A stretch of 22,917 nucleotides of DNA from Lachnoclostridium sp. UBA933 (lineage in GTDB: Bacteria > Bacillota > Clostridia > Lachnospirales > Lachnospiraceae), in assembly GCA_002293545.1 (NCBI GenBank), contig DBDL01000151.1, positions 1 through 22,917 on the forward strand, in the 5' to 3' direction. The translations under genes were made by a program, and so were the position numbers. Shown in pieces: positions 16,119 to 22,917 of this stretch. The notes under the pieces were generated by a model that worked only from the letters and a program-made list of their open reading frames with translations, did no database searches and was not told the origin of the DNA. Position 1 is the stretch's first letter. Each line of letters opens with the position of its first letter.

Positions 16119-17327
16119 TTATTTCGTCGTAATAATCTTTTCCCAAACCCGGTTGGAAGAAGGTTTAAAATTACCAAACCCCTTATCCTTGATTGTAACA
16201 ATGCATGTTTTCATATCCGAAAACCGGATTCTTACACCGATTCTTGCCATCCGCTCCGTTCTTCCGTGTATTCCGTCCAATGTTATCATATGCTCTTTCG
16301 TTTCTCTCCGCAGTACATGCGTTACTTTCACGGTCAGTTCTTCTTCTCCGTCCGGAATCAGGTCAAACTCCCGCTCCGCCTGATACCATGGTGTTCCCGC
16401 TTTCACAAGATAAATCTCTTTCATTCCGGCATCTGCATAGACATTCGTTGTTATATGTACCTGTATTCTTTCGTCATCCAGATATACAAATTCTTCGGCG
16501 GTTCCCCGTTCCGACAATTCCCTTGCCGCATAACAGGCACCGCTTACATATAAATTTTTTCCGACAAATACCCGTCTGCCGGTACAAAGCTTTTGAAATA
16601 CTTTTGCCGCCCAATCTCCGTCAAAACCGCTTCCGGTCATGTACAATGCGGAAATCATCTGCCTGTGGATCGCACTCCTTACCAAATTTTCAAATACAGC
16701 TCCTTTGTCTATTTTCCCGTCCTCTTCATCTTCACATATTTCCATTGATTCCGTATAATCCCGTTTTTTTATGCCAATCAAAATCGGACTGCGCCGCCGC
16801 TCGATATTCATTTGATAATAGAATAACCCTTTTTCATCATATTCAAACATTCCGACATCACTGATCCAGACATCCTTTTCCTGACACAATGTAAAATATA
16901 AATAACTCTGCTTATGGTCGATTACGGCAACGCGGTCTTTTCCGATTCCGATTTTCTCCAGCGCATCGAAGATAACACGGACGAATTCACGCTCTCCTTC
17001 TTCGACCGTAATCACAAGCTGCAAAATTGTTTCACCCGGATACTCTTTTCTTACCGCAGAAAGTGTTTTGCGAAAAAAATAGGAAAGCAAATCAACCTCA
17101 TTCATCTTTTTATCCTGATAAAAAATAGGTTCCCCTCTTCGGACAGACGAAAGAAATCCTGTTATTTTCTCTGTACCGGACGGTATGGTTATGGCTGTTT
17201 CCAAAAAGGCATCCGCACTCTCATCCCCTGCTCCGATAATAACCGGTTCTCTTTTTTTCTCATCATAAACAGCAATCTGTGTTCGTTCATCACATAAATC
17301 ATATCCTACCAAAAGACTTCTTTCCAT
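16119..17327 (-). CDS. Hsp70-like actin-fold protein (DUF5716-like), lidless
   Basis: This 402-residue protein has the order of an Hsp70. LLVGYDLCDERTQIAVYD (5-22) corresponds to the phosphate-1 loop of DnaK (GIDLGTT type). WISDVGMFEYDEKG (154-167) corresponds to the phosphate-2 loop, with the glycines partly lost. LYMTGSGFDGDW and VGKNLYVSGACYAARE (228-270) correspond to the adenosine loop and the C-terminal part of the nucleotide domain. Residues about 300-390 resemble the beta substrate-binding domain: AGTPWYQAEREFDL, then GVRIRFSDMKTCIVTIKDKG, close to the Hsp70 pattern ending in AKDKG. No alpha-helical lid follows, and the nucleotide domain is about 100 residues short. ATP binding is uncertain because several phosphate-loop residues differ. 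The ATG has AGGAG five bases before it. I recall the family as DUF5716; this needs a profile search. Confidence 0.8.
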   Translation of the reverse strand: MERSLLVGYDLCDERTQIAVYDEKKREPVIIGAGDESADAFLETAITIPSGTEKITGFLSSVRRGEPIFYQDKKMNEVDLLSYFFRKTLSAVRKEYPGETILQLVITVEEGEREFVRVIFDALEKIGIGKDRVAVIDHKQSYLYFTLCQEKDVWISDVGMFEYDEKGLFYYQMNIERRRSPILIGIKKRDYTESMEICEDEEDGKIDKGAVFENLVRSAIHRQMISALYMTGSGFDGDWAAKVFQKLCTGRRVFVGKNLYVSGACYAARELSERGTAEEFVYLDDERIQVHITTNVYADAGMKEIYLVKAGTPWYQAEREFDLIPDGEEELTVKVTHVLRRETKEHMITLDGIHGRTERMARIGVRIRFSDMKTCIVTIKDKGFGNFKPSSNRVWEKIITTK

Positions 17328-17358
17328 AGTATCTCCTAATTATGCACGCGTTTTTGCA

Positions 17359-20300
17359 TTACAACGGCTTGAATAATTTTTTTGCCAGTGTTTCATATGT
17401 TTTATACTGACGGCATGCTTCTTCATACCCATCCCGGCTGCCTGCTTTCCGGCAGGCGGACATTTGATTGACAACCGTGAAAAAACTTCTTCCCTGCGGG
17501 CTGTTTTCCAGTTTCATCGGCAGGGGTTCCGTACTTTTTCCGGTTTCTTCTTCGATCACCTGATAGGTAAAGGTTTCCCCTTCAAATACCATTACTTCCT
17601 TTACAAAGATACCGGCATAGATATTACGCATCCCTTCTGTTGTCACATTACCTCTTTCATCTGTTGTTTTCACATTGACGGCGTATTTGGTATCGGAAAA
17701 ATGCTGGACCACATACATGCTTTGCAATTCATACGGCAGCTCTATTTTACCGGAAAACCGCTGCATAAACCGCATGACAATCCCTTCCTTTACCAGACGG
17801 CTGATATGGTAATCCGCAAGCTTATATTGTTCTTCGGTTAAACTTGTGCGTTCACTGTAGTATTTTATCAGTGCCAATATAATAATGGTATTTTCTTCAT
17901 AGATGCTTTCGTGTTTAAAAATTTCAAATACTTCTTCCGATATTTTATAACGGTCCGTCACATATCCGTATGCCGTATAATTTTGAAACGCCCTTGCCAA
18001 AAGACGGTTTTCCCCCGTTTTATTGTACTCACAAAACAGCGGATAAAAACGCTCCGGACGCTCGCCCGCAAACAACACCTGTGCCAAAAGCCTTTCTTTC
18101 GCCTGTTCATCCGGTAAAATCCCTTGTTTCTCTGCATTTTCATATATTTCCAGCAAATCATTTGTCTTTCCCATATAATGACGTACCAGATAAGAAACCG
18201 TCCATTCATTACGATATCCGTCCCGGAATAATTGATAACATAACCGTTGGGAAAACAGTGTGTTTTCTTTTTCTTCGTTACGCACATACCACGTTGCAAG
18301 CGTCAGACCGGCATCCCTTCCGTGTTTGTTCACTCCGTATTTTTCAAGCATTCGGTATGCTTTCTCATAAAAACTGTGTTTTACAAATGACGGGAAACAC
18401 TCTGCTCTCCATTCCGGTTTCAGATACTCCGGATCAATACGCTCCAAAATCTGAACCAGAAATTCATCTTCCTGATGATTCACCGCATACTGATACAAGG
18501 CATACAGCACCCTGCCCAGATAGGCGGGACACAGGATTCCATCTTTTGCCGCCATATCATACAGGATCGCGTCACTCATCGTCACCACCTGCCCGAACTC
18601 CAGTCCGGACAATAGATATAAAAGTAAATACGGATGACTGGAACCGTTTTCAAAGCAATTCACCGCAAACCTTTCCGGGTGCACCAACGGCTCTAAGGTA
18701 TGTTCGATGACCGCAAAGCAATGCTGCTCACGGTCAGTAAAAATAATCCGGGCATTCGGGGTATAGATATCAACCAATGCCTTACCGGAAACCAAAGGAT
18801 AACTTTCCTCTCTTCCGGACTCCGGGTGAATCACCTGTACGCTCTCCATATTGGGATTATCGCATGTTAATAAATGTTTAAACATGACATACGGAAGATT
18901 TCCCGCCACTTCTCCCCTGCAATCGGTTTTGCCGATGATCATTTCATAGATCACCCCCAAGTCGCGGCTAATGCTGTGTGCTTCTAATTTTTTCAAGGCA
19001 AACTCACGAATCGCTTCACTGTACGCCCTGAAATTCTGCGGGCGGTCCATCCGCTCGGACAGCACGGTTGCATACAGATATGCCTTTACTGAATCATTCA
19101 AATGATTCTCATATTGAAAATAAGAAATCACCGACTGCGGAATCCGTATTCCCGCGTCCGGCTTTAGCGTATTCATATAATATTCAAATAAATCAATAAT
19201 CCGAAGACACTTTTTCACTCCCAGCGAATACCATGAAAAATGCTTTCGTTCCGACATTTCATTTCGTATCAAATAACTGCATACACTTTGCAGCGTACCG
19301 TCCAATTGGTATTTTTCATACTGTATCGCAAGACACCGGAGCAACACGAACGAAAAGAATTTTGTACTTTCTGTCAGATAACCCAATGTTTCGGCAAACT
19401 CCCTGTCAAACATATTTTCTTTTAATCCATAATAAATAACCGGAATCGTACAGCCGTCCAGCCGATGGATCAGCGAGCTGTCCTGACGGTAGATACGGAC
19501 TGCTTCCATATATAAAAACGGACTGCTGCACCCTTCCTTGATATGACTTTCTATTTCCTCCAAAACCATCTGCCTGGGTAACGTTTCATACTCGGTGCTG
19601 ATTTTTAAAAGGAAATAAAAAAGTACCCAATGATGATAACCGTTTTCATAATAATAACGAATCTCTTTTATAATACTGCTTCTTTCCTCTTCCTCCGGAA
19701 TGTATAAAAACTTAAAATAACAACCCGCCAAATAGGTCAAAACCGTATTTAACCCCGCACCAAGCTCCGGCTTTTCCATTTTATCTATATTCAGTATAAA
19801 TTCATCTGCCGTTTCTTCCCCATCCCCGACCGTATCCGGTGTTTTTACAAGATAATACCCGCGGATGAAAAACATAAGAGGGTCTTTACAGCCTTTCAAG
19901 CCTGCCATTGCCGCTTTCATATTACGGCTGAATTCTCTTTTTGATATCTTGTCGAGTTCAAATAAAATAATATTCCGGATAAAGGCATGGCAGCACTTTT
20001 TCTGACGCAATCTCTTCTTCCGTTCTTCTTCCAAAGCCGCTTTATGCATCTCAACCGTAACGATTTTTCTCTCATACGGGGATTCCAGTATGATTTTACC
20101 GGTATGCTTCCCCCCCGCGATTTTTGAGCCGTCAACTACAAACGGCAGATTCAGGGTCTGCCCGATAAAATCATCCGTCCACAAGACGATATGTTCCGGA
20201 ATGATCGCTTCATGAGTAACAGAAATCTTGATTCCGACCGATCCCCATGTATTAATCGTCAGTGTCAATACATCTTCAATCTCATGATCTTCCAGCTTAC

Positions 20301-20901
20301 AAATATATGTATTACGGCGGACGGAAAAACGAATCGGTTCTTTTTTATCAAACACCGCCAAAAATTCTTCCATCGCTTGTAATTTAGTATTATATGCCGT
20401 TAGTTTTCGGTAAAGAACTCTTCCCGCCTCATTATCCGCCAAAAAAACATGTTCAAATTCATCGGAATGAAAGAGTCTTGCGCCTTCTTCATAATCGGAC
20501 CGAATCCTCTCCATCAGGGTGATATCATTGTCAATAATGCCCTGTTCATCTTTCAGCACCGGACGAATCACATCAATTCGATAAGGAAGATCCGCCTGCC
20601 CGCAATCCGTAATGATATGCAGTATCCCCTCCATAATCTCACCCGGTCTTTTCTCTCCGGCAGATACCGTAAAACTGATTTTATTCTCCATCCCGTCAAA
20701 AACAGGAAGAAAAGGTATGATATATTCATCGGCACAAATAAAACCTTTCACTTTTGTTCCTGCCGAATTGCAAACCGTAAACGAAACATTTTCCTCTTTC
20801 CCTGCCACGACAAAAAGCCGCAGGTATTTTTCTGATATTTGCAGCTTCACTGTTCCGTGATTCATTTTTCCTTTTGCCAAGGCAACAATTCGTTCCTTCA
20901 A
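17359..20901 (-). CDS. Very large beta/helical-repeat protein (DUF5717-like)
   Basis: This protein of about 1180 residues is the first gene of the four-gene unit. The first ~300 residues look beta-rich, like stacked immunoglobulin-type domains (KLQISEKYLRLFVVAG; GKHTGKIILESPYERKIVTV). A long all-helical region from about 310 to 1040 has an irregular repeat pattern (many FLL, YLY and RCLAIQYEKYQ-like helices). A beta-rich end begins at about 1048 (GKIELPYELQSMYVVQHFSD) and finishes with a helix (ACRQYKTYETLAKKLFKPL). No signal peptide or clear membrane helix is seen, so it is probably cytoplasmic. I place the start at the TTG at 20901 because AGGTGA stands five bases before it; the GTG at 20910 overlaps that site. 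It lies 31 bp before the Hsp70-like gene. I recall the family as DUF5717 from Lachnospiraceae; the role is unknown. Confidence 0.85.
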   Translation of the reverse strand: MKERIVALAKGKMNHGTVKLQISEKYLRLFVVAGKEENVSFTVCNSAGTKVKGFICADEYIIPFLPVFDGMENKISFTVSAGEKRPGEIMEGILHIITDCGQADLPYRIDVIRPVLKDEQGIIDNDITLMERIRSDYEEGARLFHSDEFEHVFLADNEAGRVLYRKLTAYNTKLQAMEEFLAVFDKKEPIRFSVRRNTYICKLEDHEIEDVLTLTINTWGSVGIKISVTHEAIIPEHIVLWTDDFIGQTLNLPFVVDGSKIAGGKHTGKIILESPYERKIVTVEMHKAALEEERKKRLRQKKCCHAFIRNIILFELDKISKREFSRNMKAAMAGLKGCKDPLMFFIRGYYLVKTPDTVGDGEETADEFILNIDKMEKPELGAGLNTVLTYLAGCYFKFLYIPEEEERSSIIKEIRYYYENGYHHWVLFYFLLKISTEYETLPRQMVLEEIESHIKEGCSSPFLYMEAVRIYRQDSSLIHRLDGCTIPVIYYGLKENMFDREFAETLGYLTESTKFFSFVLLRCLAIQYEKYQLDGTLQSVCSYLIRNEMSERKHFSWYSLGVKKCLRIIDLFEYYMNTLKPDAGIRIPQSVISYFQYENHLNDSVKAYLYATVLSERMDRPQNFRAYSEAIREFALKKLEAHSISRDLGVIYEMIIGKTDCRGEVAGNLPYVMFKHLLTCDNPNMESVQVIHPESGREESYPLVSGKALVDIYTPNARIIFTDREQHCFAVIEHTLEPLVHPERFAVNCFENGSSHPYLLLYLLSGLEFGQVVTMSDAILYDMAAKDGILCPAYLGRVLYALYQYAVNHQEDEFLVQILERIDPEYLKPEWRAECFPSFVKHSFYEKAYRMLEKYGVNKHGRDAGLTLATWYVRNEEKENTLFSQRLCYQLFRDGYRNEWTVSYLVRHYMGKTNDLLEIYENAEKQGILPDEQAKERLLAQVLFAGERPERFYPLFCEYNKTGENRLLARAFQNYTAYGYVTDRYKISEEVFEIFKHESIYEENTIIILALIKYYSERTSLTEEQYKLADYHISRLVKEGIVMRFMQRFSGKIELPYELQSMYVVQHFSDTKYAVNVKTTDERGNVTTEGMRNIYAGIFVKEVMVFEGETFTYQVIEEETGKSTEPLPMKLENSPQGRSFFTVVNQMSACRKAGSRDGYEEACRQYKTYETLAKKLFKPL

Positions 20902-20939
20902 AACACTCACCTGTATTATTGGTTTTGGGTCGTAGGGTT

Positions 20940-20969
20940 ATTATATCACTTTTTGTCGTAATTTAGCAA
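20940..20969 (-). promoter_or_regulatory. Sigma-A promoter of the four-gene operon
   Basis: On the minus strand TTGCTA (20969-20964), an 18-base spacer and a perfect TATAAT (20945-20940) with an extended TGA before it. Transcription would begin near 20932, about 30 bases before the TTG start. Confidence 0.7.
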
Positions 20970-21088
20970 GTCAGAAAAATTTTTTAATATTCTTTTACCG
21001 TCCTGATTTTTTTGCGGAATGATTCGATATATATAGTAAGAGTACACTTTCTTCTTTTTCATATGGCGGGCACACGGAGGTGATTGTC

Positions 21089-21334
21089 ATGAAAATGTTA
21101 TATAATTCACATGTTGTTCAACCGGTTGCAAAGACAGGAGGGACACTGACAGGGACGTACGGAAGCAATAATGAAAGAGGGCAGGCAGACAGTGGATTCC
21201 GTGACTTTTCTCAAATTATGAAAGAGAAGAAAGAAGAACAAAAGTTGTTGGGTTATGAAAAATCACAACCGGGATCCCCTATCAGCTTCTATAACAGGGA
21301 AGCACAAGTCTTCTTTCTATTGAAAAAGAACTGA
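21089..21334 (+). CDS. Orphan 81-residue protein, unknown function
   Basis: The product begins MKMLYNSHVVQPVAKTGGTL, is polar with a lysine/glutamate-rich middle (FSQIMKEKKEEQK) and ends in AQVFFLLKKN. There is no membrane helix, signal peptide or cysteine. The gene is credible because a perfect GGAGGTGA ribosome site lies five bases before the ATG and a strong terminator begins at its stop codon. A GTG three codons upstream overlaps that ribosome site. It is transcribed away from the DUF5717-like gene. The weak promoter candidate TTGCGG/TAGTAA near 21014-21041 is not convincing. The F-S-Q-I-M-K-E piece loosely resembles short flagellar export proteins, but I would not assign a function. Confidence 0.7.
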   Translation: MKMLYNSHVVQPVAKTGGTLTGTYGSNNERGQADSGFRDFSQIMKEKKEEQKLLGYEKSQPGSPISFYNREAQVFFLLKKN

Positions 21335-21358
21335 GGTCATAATGACCTCGGTTTTTTT
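21333..21358 (+). terminator. Rho-independent terminator of the 81-residue gene
   Basis: GAGGTCA, TAA, TGACCTC form a perfect 7-bp stem, followed by GGTTTTTTT. The stem begins within the stop codon region of the gene. Confidence 0.95.
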
Positions 21359-21367
21359 CCTATGGGA

Positions 21368-21390
21368 AAAAGTTTGCTTTGCAAACTTTT
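21368..21390. repeat. Perfect 10-bp hairpin AAAAGTTTGC-TTT-GCAAACTTTT
   Basis: A perfect inverted repeat with a 3-base loop lies just after the terminator of the 81-residue gene. It ends in T on both strands, so it could act as a back-up terminator in either direction. It precedes the promoter of the predicted small RNA by 16 bp. Confidence 0.6.
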
Positions 21391-21406
21391 AGGCTGCGTT
21401 TTTTCA

Positions 21407-21435
21407 TTGACATTTTGAAAGTGCTGTCATATAAT
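21407..21435 (+). promoter_or_regulatory. Perfect consensus sigma-A promoter
   Basis: TTGACA (21407-21412), exactly 17 bases, TATAAT (21430-21435): 12 of 12 consensus positions with ideal spacing. Nothing in the following 100 bases is a protein gene on this strand, so it drives a short RNA. Confidence 0.88.
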
Positions 21436-21441
21436 ATGCTT

Positions 21442-21535
21442 AACGGGACAGCCGGGGGATAGTCTTCTCTATCCGTTCCGGTGAAATAAAGCAAAAAATA
21501 GCGTTTGTTTGCCAAAACATGGGACGCTATTTTTT
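21442..21535 (+). ncRNA. Predicted ~94-nt small RNA, possible antitoxin RNA
   Basis: The ends are inferred: transcription should begin 6-8 bases after TATAAT, near 21442, and stop at the hairpin 21493-21535. The 5' part folds as CCGG, GGGATAG, loop TCTTCT, CTATCC, GTT, CCGG (about 21452-21481). A short A-rich linker follows, then the terminator stem. It has no ribosome site or reading frame. I do not recognise a known RNA family: it lacks the marks of 6S, SRP RNA or the usual riboswitches. Its 3' end is complementary to the last codons and 3' end of the peptide gene at 21527-21634 on the other strand, the arrangement of txpA/RatA-type type I toxin-antitoxin loci. Confidence 0.65.
21493..21535. 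terminator. Bidirectional terminator shared by small RNA and peptide gene
   Basis: AAAAAATAGCGT (21493-21504) and ACGCTATTTTTT (21524-21535) are perfect 12-bp complements around a 19-base loop. T-runs are present in both directions. The peptide gene stop codon lies within the stem. Confidence 0.88.
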
Positions 21536-21634
21536 ATACTTTAAATATCCAAGTATTACAAACACTAATCCAATTACTCCCACAACAACGCTTATCGTAT
21601 TATGTATCACTGTAATCGTTTCATATGTGTTCAA
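21527..21634 (-). CDS. 35-residue membrane peptide, candidate type I toxin
   Basis: The peptide starts MNTYETITVI (if the TTG at 21634 is the start), has one hydrophobic helix of about 20 residues (SVVVGVIGLVFVILGYL) and ends YLKYKK. M-(S/N)-TYE, a single helix and a lysine tail are the pattern of the holin-like toxin family (Hol_Tox, TxpA-related), known to me from Firmicute type I systems; such toxins disturb the membrane when not silenced by an antisense RNA. The start is the weak point: TTG has no good ribosome site, and a TGATATTAT extended -10 box lies directly before it. It begins 51 bp after the purF stop, so it could also be read from the purF transcript. Confidence 0.5.
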   Translation of the reverse strand: MNTYETITVIHNTISVVVGVIGLVFVILGYLKYKK

Positions 21635-21684
21635 TCTATAATATCAGCAGTATTCTATCGTTTTGAGGAGCAGGCAAATACACC

Positions 21685-22917
21685 TTACTCCTCTTTCGGC
21701 GGCTCCACCGGATAATTCCCCGAAAAACAGGCATCGCAATAACCGGTATCTCCGCCGATCATTTCATGCAGCCTCTCTCCGTCCAAAAATCCCAGGGAAT
21801 CCGCATCAATCAGTTTACATATTTGTTCAATCGTATTGTTATAAGTAATCAACTGGTCGCAGCTTGGCACATCCGTACCGAAGTAACACGGATAAAGAAA
21901 CGGCGGCGAACTGATTCTGACATGAACTTCCTTTGCCCCGGCGCTTTTCAGCATACGAACAATATGTTCGCTCGTTGTTCCGCGGACAATCGAATCATCC
22001 ACCATAATGACACGTTTATCTTTGATTACTTCTTTCATCACATTCAGTTTGATTTTGACACTGGATTCTCTCGCCGACTGTTTCGGCTTGATAAATGTCC
22101 TTCCGACATATCCGTTTTTTACAAAAGCCGTTCCGTAGGGAATCCCTGTTTCCTCGGCATAACCCATAGCCGCGGCGTTGCCCGAATCGGGTACGCCGAC
22201 GACGATGTCCGCTTTTGCCGGATGCATCTGCGCCAGTATTTTTCCCGCCATAATACGGGAGTTGTATACGCTGATTCCGTCTATGTAACTGTCGGGTCTT
22301 GCAAAATAAATATATTCAAAAATGCATTTTCTGATTTGATTTCCGCACAGTGTTGTATCCGAGGACATGCCTTCCTTGGTTACCGTTACAATTTCTCCGG
22401 GAAGGACATCCCTGACAAATTCCGCGCCGACTGCGTCCAAGGCACATGTTTCCGACGCAAAGATATAGGTATTGTCGCGCTTTCCGATACACAGCGGCCG
22501 AAACCCAAACGGATCCCTTGCCCCGATCATCTTGCGCGGACTGGCAATCACCATGGAGTATGCACCGTGTATTTTCGTCATGGCGTTTCGGACTGCCTCC
22601 TCTGCGTTTCTTGTGTTCAGCCGTTCTCTGGCAATATGATATGCCACAACCTCTGAATCCGCTTCCGTCTGAAAAATCGCTCCGGTACGTGCCAGTTCCT
22701 CCTTAAGCTCCCTGCCGTTTGTCAGGTTTCCGTTATTCGCCAGAATGAGTGTTCCTTTGATATAATTGATAACAAGCGGCTGTACGTCCTGACGGCTCTC
22801 TTTCTCCGCCGCAGAGTACCTGACATGCCCCAATCCGATATTCCCGTGAAGACTGTCCCTGTTTTCCTCCGAAAACACTTCGGTAATCATGCCAAGTCCC
22901 TTATAGGAATCCACCGC
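21685..22917 (-). CDS. purF: Amidophosphoribosyltransferase (PurF), N-terminus outside the window
   Basis: PurF makes phosphoribosylamine from PRPP and glutamine, the first step of purine synthesis. About 411 residues are present; the frame is open to the window edge, and the first ~55 residues, including the catalytic Cys1, lie outside. The glutaminase part shows LGHVRYSAAEKESRQDVQPL and ILANNGNLTN. The PRPP loop is VIMVDDSIVRGTTS. The four cysteines that bind a [4Fe-4S] cluster in B. subtilis PurF have counterparts: RKCIFEYIYFARP, FLYPCYFGTD and YCDAC near the C-terminus, so this is the Fe-S type. No terminator directly follows the stop; the first is at 21493-21535. Confidence 0.96.
   Translation of the reverse strand, partial: AVDSYKGLGMITEVFSEENRDSLHGNIGLGHVRYSAAEKESRQDVQPLVINYIKGTLILANNGNLTNGRELKEELARTGAIFQTEADSEVVAYHIARERLNTRNAEEAVRNAMTKIHGAYSMVIASPRKMIGARDPFGFRPLCIGKRDNTYIFASETCALDAVGAEFVRDVLPGEIVTVTKEGMSSDTTLCGNQIRKCIFEYIYFARPDSYIDGISVYNSRIMAGKILAQMHPAKADIVVGVPDSGNAAAMGYAEETGIPYGTAFVKNGYVGRTFIKPKQSARESSVKIKLNVMKEVIKDKRVIMVDDSIVRGTTSEHIVRMLKSAGAKEVHVRISSPPFLYPCYFGTDVPSCDQLITYNNTIEQICKLIDADSLGFLDGERLHEMIGGDTGYCDACFSGNYPVEPPKEE

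Noticed and set aside
1..22917. CRISPR array, tRNA, rRNA or prophage genes
   Set aside because: I saw no spaced repeat array, no tRNA-like cloverleaf with CCA region, no rRNA segment and no phage-type gene in the window. This was by eye, so a short tRNA-like element could be missed.

Overview
The window looks like chromosomal DNA from a motile, spore-forming, low-to-medium GC Firmicute of the class Clostridia, most likely a Lachnospiraceae (Roseburia/Agathobacter-like) bacterium. The grounds are the spoIIA-sigF-spoVA sporulation cluster, a methyl-accepting chemotaxis protein, AGGAGG-type ribosome sites with some TTG/GTG starts, and a pair of large proteins that I recall (from memory, not a search) as the Lachnospiraceae DUF5716 and DUF5717 families. 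Almost every gene is on the minus strand. The exceptions are a radical SAM gene, a short 81-codon gene and a predicted small RNA.

Reading in the direction of transcription (high to low coordinates): the 3' part of purF enters from the right edge. Just after it lies a compact locus with a 35-codon single-helix peptide gene on the minus strand and a convergent ~94-nt RNA on the plus strand, driven by a perfect consensus promoter and sharing a two-way terminator with the peptide gene. It has the layout of a type I toxin-antitoxin pair. Next to it is an orphan 81-residue gene with a perfect ribosome site and a strong terminator. Then comes a four-gene operon of unknown function (about 20.9 to 14.2 kb): a 1180-residue beta/helical-repeat protein, a shortened Hsp70-like protein with no lid, a helical-repeat protein, and a coiled-coil protein with two membrane helices. 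It is followed by a chemotaxis receptor whose promoter is covered by a palindrome, then a beta-carbonic anhydrase gene translationally coupled to valS.

A SPASM-type radical SAM gene on the opposite strand (7.9 to 8.9 kb) converges on valS with only 18 bp between them and looks like an insertion or transferred gene. Left of it is a two-gene unit made of a 47-residue protein and a zinc-ribbon/TPR membrane protein. Then comes the classical forespore control block: spoIIAA (anti-anti-sigma), spoIIAB (anti-sigma kinase) and sigF, a terminator, and spoVAA-AB-AC-AD-AE. The spoVA products build the dipicolinate channel of the spore inner membrane. SigF, released from SpoIIAB by unphosphorylated SpoIIAA, starts the forespore programme that later leads to spoVA expression.

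The left 800 bp carries no gene I can support. It holds an 86-bp unit with 17-bp perfect inverted ends, an AT-rich stretch, and a 242-bp nearly perfect palindrome that looks like a dispersed non-coding element. Other items worth attention are a 17-bp tandem repeat leading into the spoVAC ribosome site and a terminator hairpin placed only 40 bp before spoIIAA.
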